From an uncultured Clostridium sp. (GTDB lineage: Bacteria; Bacillota; Clostridia; TANB77; CAG-465), in the NCBI GenBank assembly GCA_947361355.1, contig CANAIR010000010.1, forward strand, positions 1-55,084: a stretch of DNA of 55,084 bases. Direction: 5' to 3'. This document shows positions 43,912 to 53,202 of this stretch, piece by piece. The first letter of the stretch is position 1. Each line of letters starts with the position of its first letter. The notes below the pieces were generated by a model. That model did no database searches. It worked only from the letters and a program-made list of their open reading frames with translations, and had not been told where the DNA came from. Position numbers and translations under genes: made by a program.

Positions 43912-43962
43912 AACACAAAAGTGTATTAAAAAATAACGTTAAATTTTTAATACACTTTTTTA
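43912..43962 (-). terminator. Rho-independent terminator of priA
   Basis: Long stem, arms 43917-43932 and 43944-43959, with T-rich tail on both strands. It is 4 bp from the priA stop codon. Confidence 0.85.
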
Positions 43963-43965
43963 TTT

Positions 43966-46227
43966 CTATCCAATAAATATTGGATTTTTAGAAACAACAA
44001 GACTTACTCCATTTTTTTTATTTTTACTAAACAATACTATACTTTTATGTATTTCATTATATGAAATAGTACACAGTTTTGTCTTCATAATAATATTTAT
44101 TCTATACCTTCTATTAATTTTTTGTATAAAAGGTTTTCTAGGACTATATACCTTATATATACCACTTTTCGAGCTTTCTAGTATTTGATATAATCTATCT
44201 GCTTCTTCTTTTACATTATAATAATTTAAACCTGATATTTCAAATAATACAATATCATTAAATGGTGGATAACCAAAAGTAAAACGATGTTTTATTTCTT
44301 TTTCATAAAACTCTTCATAATCATTTTTTGTTACAGCATCTAAAATATAATTTTGTGTATCAGTAGTCTGAATTATAACTCTTCCTGGAAGTTTTGATCT
44401 TCCAGCCCTTCCTGCTACTTGAGCTAAATTAGAAAATGTTTTCTCAGAAGAAAGATAATCATCCATAGCAAGCATGGAATCTACACCTAGTATTCCAACT
44501 AAAGTTACATTTGCAAAATCATGACCTTTACTAATCATTTGTGTCCCTATCAATATATCTATTTTATCATTTTTAAATTTTTCTAGTATATTTTGATATG
44601 AATCTCTTGTAATAGTACTATCAGCATCCATTCTAATTATACTTGCAACTGGGAATAATTCTTTTATATTTTCTTCTAATTTTTGAGTACCCATTGTGTT
44701 GCTTGTTATGTTATCGCTGCCACAATTTATACATTTTAATATATTTTTTTCTACATGACTACAATAATGACAATGTAGTAAATTACTTGTTTTATGATAT
44801 GTCATAGCTACATCACAATTTGGACATTTAAATATATTTGAACATTCATTACATCTTAAATATGAAGTATAACCTCTTCTATTTAAAAATATCATAGTTT
44901 GTTCTTTTTTATTCAAATTTAATTCTATTTCTTCTTTTAATCTTAAACTAATAGGTGATACATTTCCAAGTACTCTATCTTGTTTCATATTTACTATTTC
45001 AACTTTAGGTAAAACTGCATTACCAGGCCTTTGCTTCATAGTAACAAGTTCCATAGAATTATTTTTTGCCTTGTAATATGTTGAAACTTCTGGAGTAGCT
45101 GAGCCAAGTAACAATACAGCATTATTTTGATTACATATATATGCTGCTACCTCTTTTGTTGAATATTTTGGTGTAGTCTGTGAGTAATAGCTTGAATCAT
45201 GCTCCTCATCTATTATTACAAGTCCAAGATTTTCAATAGGTGCAAATATTGCAGATCTTACTCCAACTACAATATCAACTTCACCATTTTTTATTCTTTT
45301 AAATTCTTCCTTTCTTTTAGCTATTGTCATTTTACTGTGTAATATTGCTACTCTATTTCCAAATCTTGAAACAAATCTAGTAACAGTTTGAAAAGTAAGT
45401 GATATTTCTGGGACTAAGACAATAGCTTTTCTTCCTTGAACAAGTACCTTTTCTATAAGCTGTAAATATACTTCTGTTTTTCCACTACCCGTAACACCAA
45501 ACAAAAGACATTTACTAAATTTTTCTTCATATATTAAACTTCCTATTTTATTTATAGCCATTTGCTGTTCTTCTGTAGGTATTTTTGCACTATCTCTTTT
45601 AACTGAAAATTCTTCTAATAAATCTGGTTTTATATCTACTTTTTCTAAAATTATATAACCATTTTTTACAACAGTATTTATAACAGCCCTTGATATTTCT
45701 AGGCCATCTATAATATCATTAATTAAAACATAATCATTATACATTAAAAACGTAAGTAATTTTATATGTTTTGCACTAGTTATAACATTATTTTCTATAT
45801 CATTTATAATTTCATCATGTGATTTAATAAGTTTTACTAAAGTATTTTGTTTTGTATTTACACTTTTTTTACTCTTTTTTGATTTCGTACCAGGTGGTAA
45901 CATTAATTTTAGTGCATCATAAACATTACAAAAATATATATGTGATATATACTTTGCAAGTTTTAGTCTATCCTCATTTATATATGATTCTTCGTCTAAT
46001 ACATTTACTATTTCTTTTAATTTATATTCTAAAGATTTTATATATTCATTACCTTTTTCTTCTAATTTTACAATTATACCTTCTTCATTAGCTCTACCAC
46101 GTCCAAAACTTACCTCTACACGCTTTCCAAGTATTGCGCTTTCTTCAAATAAAGGTGGTACTATATAATCATATACTTTATTTAATGTTTTAACTGATGT
46201 ATTTATAAGTACTTTTGCTATCTTCAT
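43966..46227 (-). CDS. priA: Primosomal protein N' (PriA replication-restart helicase)
   Basis: A 753-residue 3'-5' DNA helicase of normal length. N-terminal DNA-binding domain, Walker A GVTGSGKT at residues 244-251, DEEH box (IIDEEHDSSYY), then the zinc-binding insert with four CxxC pairs (CNEC, CPNC, CHYC, CINC), and helicase motifs V and VI (MISKGHDFANVTLVG, QVAGRAGRS). It reloads the replisome at stalled forks. It is alone in its transcript, with a perfect promoter. Confidence 0.97.
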   Translation of the reverse strand: MKIAKVLINTSVKTLNKVYDYIVPPLFEESAILGKRVEVSFGRGRANEEGIIVKLEEKGNEYIKSLEYKLKEIVNVLDEESYINEDRLKLAKYISHIYFCNVYDALKLMLPPGTKSKKSKKSVNTKQNTLVKLIKSHDEIINDIENNVITSAKHIKLLTFLMYNDYVLINDIIDGLEISRAVINTVVKNGYIILEKVDIKPDLLEEFSVKRDSAKIPTEEQQMAINKIGSLIYEEKFSKCLLFGVTGSGKTEVYLQLIEKVLVQGRKAIVLVPEISLTFQTVTRFVSRFGNRVAILHSKMTIAKRKEEFKRIKNGEVDIVVGVRSAIFAPIENLGLVIIDEEHDSSYYSQTTPKYSTKEVAAYICNQNNAVLLLGSATPEVSTYYKAKNNSMELVTMKQRPGNAVLPKVEIVNMKQDRVLGNVSPISLRLKEEIELNLNKKEQTMIFLNRRGYTSYLRCNECSNIFKCPNCDVAMTYHKTSNLLHCHYCSHVEKNILKCINCGSDNITSNTMGTQKLEENIKELFPVASIIRMDADSTITRDSYQNILEKFKNDKIDILIGTQMISKGHDFANVTLVGILGVDSMLAMDDYLSSEKTFSNLAQVAGRAGRSKLPGRVIIQTTDTQNYILDAVTKNDYEEFYEKEIKHRFTFGYPPFNDIVLFEISGLNYYNVKEEADRLYQILESSKSGIYKVYSPRKPFIQKINRRYRINIIMKTKLCTISYNEIHKSIVLFSKNKKNGVSLVVSKNPIFIG

Positions 46228-46244
46228 ATTTTTACCTCTTAAGT

Positions 46245-46273
46245 ATTATATAAAACAATAGTTTGTTTGTCAA
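46245..46273 (-). promoter_or_regulatory. Perfect sigma-A promoter of priA
   Basis: On the minus strand, TTGACA (46268-46273), 17-bp spacer, TATAAT (46245-46250). Confidence 0.9.
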
Positions 46274-46351
46274 TGAAAATATATTCTTCTTTTATATATA
46301 TCAAATTTTATTACTTTTGTGTTATAAAAATACTATTTTTAATATTTAAAT

Positions 46352-46388
46352 ACCAAAAATAAGGTGATTTAAAAAATCACCTTATTTC
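46352..46388 (-). terminator. Rho-independent terminator
   Basis: Perfect 14-bp stem, arms 46357-46370 and 46374-46387, followed on the minus strand by TTTTTGG. Ends the AAA-ATPase/nuclease gene. Confidence 0.85.
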
Positions 46389-46465
46389 ATTATGTTCTTT
46401 ATTACTTATTTATTATAGCACCTGTATATGAAGTGTACTTATGTCATTACTTATACTTTTATTTA

Positions 46466-48161
46466 CTATATTTCAAATACATTGAAGTTTTCAAATCCTT
46501 CAAATATTATAACATACTTTTTTAAGTTTTGTCTACTACTTAATCTTTTATCTTCTATATATCTTTTCATTTGTTTTATTGCTTCATCTTTTAACTTTTC
46601 ATAATTTGCACTTTTGGCTTTTTCTTTATTTAAATATTTTAACTCTATTACTGCTTCATATGTTGCTAAACTTGTTGTTGATTTTTCTACTAATATATCT
46701 GCAAATCCTTGTCCTACTGGAAATTCTCCATACACATAATACTGATTACTTAATCCGAAATATTAATGAATATACATATTTTAACATTTTCTCGTTAAAA
46801 CCTTCTTTATCTCTTACACTTTGGTATGTTAAAAAGTTACTTACTACTTTTGTTACATCTTCTATATTTCCTTTCTCACCAAATTCTATTATACTTTCTT
46901 CTATTTCACTTATTTCTAATTTATATGCCTTTCTTGAATCTATTAACTTTACAAAATAATTTGCATATAATACTTCTGATACATAATTTGGTACACAAAA
47001 TTTTATTTGCATTCCTACATCTTTTATTGTGATGTATCCATTATAAAATAGTAGTGATAGGAAGCTATTCTCATCAAAGTTTAAATTATTTAGCTCAAAC
47101 TTTTCTACTAATATCCCACTTACTTGTCCTGTTGTTATTAATTCCAATAGTTTAGCATAATTTCTTTCTTTGTTTACTAAGTTTACTATTGACTCTATTT
47201 TATTTCCTGATGTTGCTAAATTTGCATCTATTGGTGTTAATGGCGGTCTTCCATTTAATAGTAAATCCCTTAAATAATACATTAGTAATGTTACATTAAA
47301 TGTTAATTTTTCACTTACTAAAGAAAATCTATAACCATTATAATTTTTCTTTAACTCTTCATATACTTCTTCTTTTAATCCTATTTTATTTAATAGTTCT
47401 TTTACTTCTTCTTCTGTAAAACCGCACATTGCTACAAAATTTTCATTTAATGTTATATCTGTTGCTATATTAAATCCTGATGTTAAACTATCTAGTGTTA
47501 GTGGTGCTATTCCTGTTGCAAAAAATCTATCTACTACACTATCTGTTCCCTCTGCATACATTTTTATTACTTCATAAAATGCTCTTACAAAACCACCTTG
47601 TCCAAGTGATGTTACAAACCTTGATACATTTCCTTCTAACATTCCATTTGTGAAATGATCATATTCATCTATTACTATGTATATTTTATTCTTTTTTTCT
47701 AAATTCTTAAATTGTGATAAAACATCTAATAATACTATTGATGCTTGTTTTTTATCTGGTAATTTCATATCAAGTTTATATTTATTTATAAACTCCCTGC
47801 AACTTATATATACACTTTCGTTAAAACTTTCTTTTATATTCTTTATATTTTCACTTTCATTTATATTCATTCCTGAAAAATTAAATTTCAATATATAATA
47901 GCTGTTTTTCTTTTCTGTTGGATTTTCATATATATATAATCCTTTATATAACTTTTCAAAGTTTTCTTTTTCTGATATATCATAATAATATGAAATCATA
48001 CTTGTAAACAAACTTTTTCCAAATCTTCTTGGTCTTACATATATTGATTTTTTATAATTTTCTAATTTTTCTATATACATTGTTTTATCTACATATATAT
48101 TATTTTCTTCTCTTAATGTTTTAAAGTCCGATTCTCCATATGGTATTTTTATTTTTTCCAT
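46466..48161 (-). pseudogene. AAA-ATPase-like/PD-(D/E)XK nuclease-like gene, split by a one-base frameshift
   Basis: One gene of the AAA-ATPase_like (PF09820) plus PDDEXK_9 (PF08011) family, broken in two frames. The first part (46746-48161, 471 residues) has the P-loop variant PRRFGKS, Walker B IYIVIDEYDHF and a GFTEEEVKELL region, and stops after IFRIK. The second (46466-46735) has the nuclease-like core, GFADILVEK then AVIELKYL. At 46742-46757 the minus strand reads ATTAAGTAATCAG; removing one A gives ISNQYYVYGEF and joins the frames exactly. These proteins are common, multi-copy and of unknown function in gut bacteria. It is either a recent pseudogene or a sequence error. The start at 48161 follows GGTGG; earlier GTG codons overlap that site. 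Confidence 0.85.
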
Positions 48162-48185
48162 TATTTCCACCACTTTCTTACAAAT

Positions 48186-48214
48186 ATTTTACTATACTTA
48201 GTTCCTCTTTACAA
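48186..48214 (-). promoter_or_regulatory. Candidate promoter of the AAA-ATPase-like gene
   Basis: On the minus strand, TTGTAA (48209-48214), 17-bp spacer, TAAAAT (48186-48191). Confidence 0.55.
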
Positions 48215-48230
48215 GTATTTAGGAAAAAAT

Positions 48231-48287
48231 AAGATAAAAATGACTATATAAAAAGTAATATTACATACTTTCATATAGTCATTTTTT
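48231..48287 (-). terminator. Rho-independent terminator of glmM
   Basis: Arms 48236-48249 and 48273-48287 (AAAATGACTATAT with ATATAGTCATTTT) and a T-rich tail on the minus strand. Confidence 0.8.
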
Positions 48288-48326
48288 ACAAACATTTCTT
48301 AAATTTTTAAATTATTTACTATAATT

Positions 48327-49697
48327 TTATTTTAGTCTTTCTTCTATAAGTCCAGCAACAGATTTTGCTTTTTCAGTTATATATTCTATATTTTCTCCTT
48401 CTATCATAACTCTAACAAGTGGTTCTGTGCCTGATGGTCTTATAAGCACTCTACCATTTCCTGAAAATTCCTTTTCTATTTCTTCAATTTCACTTCTAAT
48501 AACTGCATCTTTATCAAAATCATATTTCTTATCATTACTAACCTTAGCATTAATTAAAACTTGTGGAAAAATATTTATTATATTAATTATTTGAGACGCT
48601 TTTTTATTTTCTTCTAGGATTAATTGAATTAACATTAATGAAGTTAATACTCCATCTCCTGTTGGATTATAATCTAAATATATTATATGCCCTGATTGTT
48701 CTCCTCCCAAATTGTAACCATTTTTTAACATTTCTTCTAATACATATCTATCACCAACTTTGGTTTGTAATAAATTTAAATTATTTTCTTTTGAAAATTT
48801 AGTAAGTCCCAAATTGCTCATAACAGTTGCAACAATTGTATCTTTTTTTAACTCACCTTTATTCTTTAAATAACTAGAAGTAAGTGCAAGTAATATATCA
48901 CCATCAATTATATTACCTTTTTCATCAACTGCAAGACATCTATCACCATCACCATCATATGCTATTCCTAAACTATATTTATGCTCTAAAACATATTTTT
49001 TTAACATTTCAAGATGAGTAGAACCACAGTCTTTATTTATATTAATTCCATTTGGAGTATTATTTATAACCGTAAAATTAATTCCAAGTCTTGCAAATAT
49101 TTTTTCAGCCACTTTATATGTTGCACCATTTGCTGTATCTATTACTACTTTAAAATCTTTGCTTTTGTTAATATTTTCTTTTATATTTTTCTCAAATATT
49201 GAAACTATAAAATTAACATAATCATCAATTAATTCTTCACAATTTTGTGAAATTCCAATATTTTCATTTACAGCTGTAAGCTCATTTAACTTTCCTGAGT
49301 CCATTATTTCTTCTATTTCTTCCTCAATTGAATCAGATATTTTCATACCTTTATTACTAAAATATTTTACTCCATTGAATTCAAAAGTATTATGTGAAGC
49401 TGAAATTACGACACTAGCATCTGCATTTAATTTTTTTGTAAGATAAGCAACTGCTGGTGTTGGTAATACACCTAGTAATTTTACATTTGCCCCATAGCTT
49501 AAAAAACCTGCTGTCATAGCACTTTCTATCAAAGTACCAGATATTCTTGTATCTCTACCAATTAAAATTGTTGGAGCATGATTTGCATGTTTAGATAAAA
49601 CATATGCTCCTGCCTTTGCAACTTTAAATACTAGCTCTGGCGACAACTCAGTATTTGCAATTCTTCTTATACCATCTGTACCAAAATATTTTCTCAT
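48327..49697 (-). CDS. glmM: Phosphoglucosamine mutase GlmM
   Basis: A 456-residue cytoplasmic enzyme that converts glucosamine-6-phosphate to glucosamine-1-phosphate for cell-wall precursor synthesis. The N-terminus MRKYFGTDGIRR, the phosphoserine loop ISASHN with S101, the metal loop DGDGDRC, the sugar-binding GGEQSGH and the phosphate-binding RPSGTEPLVRVM are all intact. The frame opens 36 bases earlier, but AGGAGGGG directly precedes ATG 49697. Confidence 0.96.
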   Translation of the reverse strand: MRKYFGTDGIRRIANTELSPELVFKVAKAGAYVLSKHANHAPTILIGRDTRISGTLIESAMTAGFLSYGANVKLLGVLPTPAVAYLTKKLNADASVVISASHNTFEFNGVKYFSNKGMKISDSIEEEIEEIMDSGKLNELTAVNENIGISQNCEELIDDYVNFIVSIFEKNIKENINKSKDFKVVIDTANGATYKVAEKIFARLGINFTVINNTPNGININKDCGSTHLEMLKKYVLEHKYSLGIAYDGDGDRCLAVDEKGNIIDGDILLALTSSYLKNKGELKKDTIVATVMSNLGLTKFSKENNLNLLQTKVGDRYVLEEMLKNGYNLGGEQSGHIIYLDYNPTGDGVLTSLMLIQLILEENKKASQIINIINIFPQVLINAKVSNDKKYDFDKDAVIRSEIEEIEKEFSGNGRVLIRPSGTEPLVRVMIEGENIEYITEKAKSVAGLIEERLK

Positions 49698-49718
49698 AAA
49701 ACCCCTCCTAAACAAACT

Positions 49719-49763
49719 AAAAAGCAACAACAAGTAAAAGAATTGTCACTGCTTTTTTTAATA
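49719..49763 (-). terminator. Probable terminator of the rpoZ operon
   Basis: Outer arms AAAAAGCA and TGCTTTTT with a short inner ACAA/TTGT pair. T run on the minus strand. Confidence 0.55.
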
Positions 49764-49773
49764 AATATATTAT

Positions 49774-50334
49774 CTACTTTTCTAACCATTTTAAATATTC
49801 TTCTTTTACAATTTCAAAAACTTCATTTGGAGTGCGATTAGTAGTATCTACTACTAAATCATAATTTTTCATATCTTCTCTTTTTATTCCATACTCTTCA
49901 AACCAACGTTTATTTTCTTCATTATACCTATATAATATTAGTTCTTTTGCTTGTTCAAAAGACTCAAATGGTTCTGTATCTTTTCTTTTTTCATCTTCAA
50001 AAGCCCTTTTGGCTGCAACATTTATATCTACTTTTAAATATATTTTGAAAGAATAAGGAACTGCAAACCATCCAAGTTTTGCATCAATTACTAAATTCTC
50101 ATGTGCACTTGCATATTCAGTTGCACTACGTTCAATTTGTTTATCTAAATCTGGATGTTCATTTAAGTAAACTTGAAATTCGGTTATAGTCATTCCCATT
50201 TCTTTTGCAAGTTTTCTTGCATATTGTCCATTTCTGTAAACTTCATAGCCAAATTCTTCTTGAAAATATTTAGCTAATGTTCCTTGGCCACTGGCATGAT
50301 CACCAGTAATAGTTACTATATGTTTTTTTTTCAT
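49774..50334 (-). CDS. P-loop nucleotide kinase-like protein (CMP-kinase-like) lacking the Walker A lysine
   Basis: A 186-residue protein similar in layout to archaeal-type cytidylate kinases: P-loop region first, then YRNGQYARKLAKEMGM, a PDLDKQIER helix, VIDAKLGWF, and a lid (RAFEDEKRKDTEPF). The P-loop reads GDHASGQGT (residues 11-19): the normal lysine is glutamine (Q17). Either it uses another basic residue, or it binds without phosphoryl transfer. It sits 3 bp behind rpoZ, where many Firmicutes carry guanylate kinase, but the sequence is not Gmk-like. Confidence 0.78.
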   Translation of the reverse strand: MKKKHIVTITGDHASGQGTLAKYFQEEFGYEVYRNGQYARKLAKEMGMTITEFQVYLNEHPDLDKQIERSATEYASAHENLVIDAKLGWFAVPYSFKIYLKVDINVAAKRAFEDEKRKDTEPFESFEQAKELILYRYNEENKRWFEEYGIKREDMKNYDLVVDTTNRTPNEVFEIVKEEYLKWLEK

Positions 50335-50337
50335 AAT

Positions 50338-50601
50338 TTACTCCTTTACAATATCAGTAACTTCCTCCGCAATTATATCTGTATTTTCTTTTTTTACAAC
50401 ATATTCGCCATTTTTCTTAACTCTAACTTTACCTTCTGCAATTTCTTTAGATGCAATATCTACTGCATCTGTTATATCTCTGTCTCCTTCTGTAATTCTT
50501 CTGTATTCTATATTTCTTGCCCTTTTTGCAATTGCTAATGCTGATTCGTATCGATTACCAACTTTTGGTATTATTTTTGAAACATTTGGATCTGATAACA
50601 T
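50338..50601 (-). CDS. rpoZ: RNA polymerase omega subunit
   Basis: An 87-residue subunit that stabilises the beta' subunit. It has the family core RYESALAIAKRARNIEYR and DITDAVDIASKEIAEGKV. A longer frame to 50640 exists, but AAAGGGG directly precedes ATG 50601 and the family starts here. It is the first gene of an operon with the kinase-like gene. Confidence 0.93.
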   Translation of the reverse strand: MLSDPNVSKIIPKVGNRYESALAIAKRARNIEYRRITEGDRDITDAVDIASKEIAEGKVRVKKNGEYVVKKENTDIIAEEVTDIVKE

Positions 50602-50630
50602 TTTATTTCCCCTTTCATTTATACTATTAT

Positions 50631-50659
50631 ATTTTAACATATTTTACGTAATATTACAA
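50631..50659 (-). promoter_or_regulatory. Candidate promoter of the rpoZ operon
   Basis: On the minus strand, TTGTAA (50654-50659), 17-bp spacer, TAAAAT (50631-50636). Confidence 0.6.
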
Positions 50660-50706
50660 CAGTAAAAATTTTTTTGTATATATTTTATAAGATTATTAAT
50701 TTAATT

Positions 50707-51576
50707 TTAAAATTCACATATAGTAGTAATACCACATGGCAGAAAAAATTCACTGTCTTTTTGCTTTAAACCAATTTCATCAAATGATATACTTTTTATA
50801 TTTTTACCTAATTGCATTTTTATTACATTTTGTATAATTGTTCCAGATAATCCACCTGTATATGTATTAACCAACATAAATAGAGGATTATCAGATAAAA
50901 CATTGCTACAAAGTTCTATCAAATCTGCAAAGTCTTTTTCTATATTCCAAACTTCACCATTTTTACCTCTACCATATGATGGTGGATCCATAATTATAAC
51001 ATCATATTTATTACCTCGTCTTATTTCTCTTTTTACAAATTTTATTACGTCGTCTACTAAAAATCTAACATTCGAATCTTTTAAACCACTAGATATAACA
51101 TTTTCTTTTGCCCAATTTACCATACCTTGTGATGAATCTACATGACAAACACTCGCACCAGCATATAAGCATGCAACTGTAGCACCACCAGTATATGAGA
51201 ATAAATTTAAAACTTTTACTTTTTTGTTATTTTTTACCTCATTAGAAATTTTATCTATCATATAGTCCCAATTAACTGACTGCTCTGGGAAAAGACCTGT
51301 ATGTTTAAATCCCATTGGTTTTATATTAAATGTTAAATCTTTATAATTAATTTTCCAATCATCTTCTATTTTTTTTAATTTTTCCCAATGCCCTCCACCT
51401 TTACTACTTCTTATATACCTTGCATGTGCTTTATTCCAAAGTGATGGGTTTGTTTTTCTATTCCATACAATTTGTGGATCTGGTCTAATTAATATATATT
51501 TTCCCCATTTTTCCAGCTTTTGACCATTTGCCATATCAAGTAACTCATAATCTTTTAAATATTTACTATAACGCAT
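50707..51576 (-). CDS. Class I SAM-dependent methyltransferase (PF10672-like, RlmI/RlmL-related)
   Basis: A 289-residue methyltransferase. Motif I VLNLFSYTGGATV, the acidic loop CHVDSSQG, and the catalytic loop IIMDPPSYGRG are present. The N-terminal part with TGLFPEQSVNWDY matches the family that methylates rRNA bases (YwbD/RlmI-like), but the PUA domain of RlmI is absent. RNA target not known. AGGAGT precedes the start. Transcribed divergently from ylbJ, with only 40 bp between the starts. Confidence 0.88.
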   Translation of the reverse strand: MRYSKYLKDYELLDMANGQKLEKWGKYILIRPDPQIVWNRKTNPSLWNKAHARYIRSSKGGGHWEKLKKIEDDWKINYKDLTFNIKPMGFKHTGLFPEQSVNWDYMIDKISNEVKNNKKVKVLNLFSYTGGATVACLYAGASVCHVDSSQGMVNWAKENVISSGLKDSNVRFLVDDVIKFVKREIRRGNKYDVIIMDPPSYGRGKNGEVWNIEKDFADLIELCSNVLSDNPLFMLVNTYTGGLSGTIIQNVIKMQLGKNIKSISFDEIGLKQKDSEFFLPCGITTICEF

Positions 51577-51616
51577 ATTATTTACTCCTATTTAATAAAA
51601 TATATAAGGTGTTAAA

Positions 51617-52795
51617 ATGAAAATATATAAAAGCTATAAAATTAAAAGTATATTTAAACTATTTATATTTGTAATAACTCTATTTTTACTTCTTTTTCTT
51701 TCTAAAGAAAATTTTAATACAGTAAAAAAAAGTGTTAATATATTTTTTAGTAATGTAGTCCCATCACTTTTACCATTTATCCTATTTACAGAAATAATAT
51801 TAAAAACTGATATTATTTTTTTACTTACAAAAATATTTGGAAATTTAATATCAAAAATATTCAAAGTAAATAAAAACTCTGCTAGTAGTGTTATTATAGG
51901 ATTTTTATGTGGATTTCCAATGGGATCTAAATCGGTAAATACACTTTATGAAAATAAAAAAATAAATAAAAGCGATGCTAATATATTATTAACTTTTGTA
52001 AATAACTGTAATCCTGCATTTTTAATATCTACTATTGGAATAGGAATTTTTAATGATATAAAAATAGGATTTATACTTTTAATTTCACATGTTCTATCTT
52101 CAATAATTATTGGATTAATATATTCAAGAAAACACCTATTTTCTTTAGATAATATTATACATAAAAATAATGAAAATTGCAAGAGAATTAAAAATTATAA
52201 TATAAACACTTTAAATAGAGGAAAAAATAAAATCAATATAAATCAAAATTTTTTTATAGTAATACGAAATAGTATTTTAAACTCTTTTGTTACTCTTGGA
52301 AATATTTTAGGATTTATAATAATTTTTAATTTATTATCCAATATTATAAATATATTTTTGGAAAAAATAGGAATTTCAAACTATATTACTACATTTATAT
52401 ATGGATTATTTGAAATAACTAATGGATGCAATGAAATATATTCTTTGCAAATGGATTATAAAATAAAAATTTGTATTATATCATTTATACTTGGTTTTAG
52501 TGGTATTTGTATACTATGTCAAGTATTTTCAACTATATGTGAGCAAAACTTTAAATTTCTAGATTTAGTAAAAAGTAAATTTTTACATGGTATACTTTCT
52601 TTTATATTAACATATATTATACTAAAGTTTGTAAATTTAGAAGTAATACATGTATTTAAAAATGTGGAAATAGCAAATGCTGAACTTGCATATTATATTA
52701 ATAATATGACCATAGCGTATTTAATTTCAACATTTGCTATTTTCCTAATAATATTTATATATTACGTATATGTAAAAATAAAAACTATAAAGTAG
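51617..52795 (+). CDS. ylbJ: Sporulation integral membrane protein YlbJ
   Basis: A 392-residue polytopic membrane protein. Features that mark YlbJ: SNVVPSLLPFILFTEI near the N-terminus, FLCGFPMGSKSV in the middle, and a C-terminal FEITNGCNEI block followed by FILGFSGICI. In B. subtilis it is needed for heat-resistant spores and is made in the mother cell under sigma-E. Here it lies on the plus strand after an AGGTG site. It is strong evidence that the organism forms spores. No vegetative promoter is obvious in the 40-bp gap. Confidence 0.9.
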   Translation: MKIYKSYKIKSIFKLFIFVITLFLLLFLSKENFNTVKKSVNIFFSNVVPSLLPFILFTEIILKTDIIFLLTKIFGNLISKIFKVNKNSASSVIIGFLCGFPMGSKSVNTLYENKKINKSDANILLTFVNNCNPAFLISTIGIGIFNDIKIGFILLISHVLSSIIIGLIYSRKHLFSLDNIIHKNNENCKRIKNYNINTLNRGKNKININQNFFIVIRNSILNSFVTLGNILGFIIIFNLLSNIINIFLEKIGISNYITTFIYGLFEITNGCNEIYSLQMDYKIKICIISFILGFSGICILCQVFSTICEQNFKFLDLVKSKFLHGILSFILTYIILKFVNLEVIHVFKNVEIANAELAYYINNMTIAYLISTFAIFLIIFIYYVYVKIKTIK

Positions 52796-52838
52796 CTCAA
52801 AAGAAAGGAAGAAAAGCTACAATATATTAAGAAGGGGG

Positions 52839-52860
52839 ATGTAAACAATTTTGTTTACAT
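52839..52860. promoter_or_regulatory. 22-bp perfect palindrome, candidate operator
   Basis: ATGTAAACAA, two T, then TTGTTTACAT: a perfect 10-2-10 inverted repeat between ylbJ and the next small gene. There is no strong T run after it, so a DNA-binding site is at least as likely as a terminator. Confidence 0.5.
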
Positions 52861-52934
52861 TAATATTATAACCATGTTTTTACATTTTATACATATTTAA
52901 TTAAAAAAAATCAAAAAAAGAAAGGAGGAATAAA

Positions 52935-53156
52935 ATGGATAAAAATCAGCCTTTTTTTGACCCATATAATTTTAATATTCAGCAACAAAATATTGCACAT
53001 CAACAAATGCCACAAGATATCCAAAATGGATATGACAATCCACTAAACCCAGCTATGTATTATGAACAACAATATATGTATTATAAATATTTAACACAAA
53101 TGTTAGAATACAAAATAAAAATGAAAGAGTGGGAAAATATGCAAAATAAAAAATAA
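52935..53156 (+). CDS. Small Gln/Tyr/Asn-rich protein, possibly spore-associated
   Basis: A 73-residue protein with a Gln/Asn/Pro-rich first half (FNIQQQNIAHQQMPQ) and a Tyr/Met/Lys-rich helical second half (QQYMYYKYLTQMLEYKIKM). Composition and size recall small spore coat or spore-associated proteins, and ylbJ lies next to it, but there is no family motif. Start supported by AAAGGAGG. It has its own terminator. Confidence 0.7.
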   Translation: MDKNQPFFDPYNFNIQQQNIAHQQMPQDIQNGYDNPLNPAMYYEQQYMYYKYLTQMLEYKIKMKEWENMQNKK

Positions 53157-53159
53157 AAA

Positions 53160-53201
53160 ATAAGATAGCCAATTATACTAAAATTGACTATCATTTTTTG
53201 T
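53160..53201. terminator. Bidirectional terminator
   Basis: Arms 53164-53174 and 53182-53192 with one mismatch. TTTTTT follows on plus; a T-rich tract follows on minus. Confidence 0.82.
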
Positions 53202-53202
53202 T

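Noticed and set aside
46735-46757. Programmed frameshift in the AAA-ATPase/nuclease gene
   Set aside because: There is no slippery run, downstream structure or internal ribosome binding site resembling known frameshift signals. A one-base insertion explains it more simply.
49774-50334. Guanylate kinase next to rpoZ
   Set aside because: The position suggests gmk, but the sequence lacks Gmk motifs and follows an archaeal-type CMP kinase layout.
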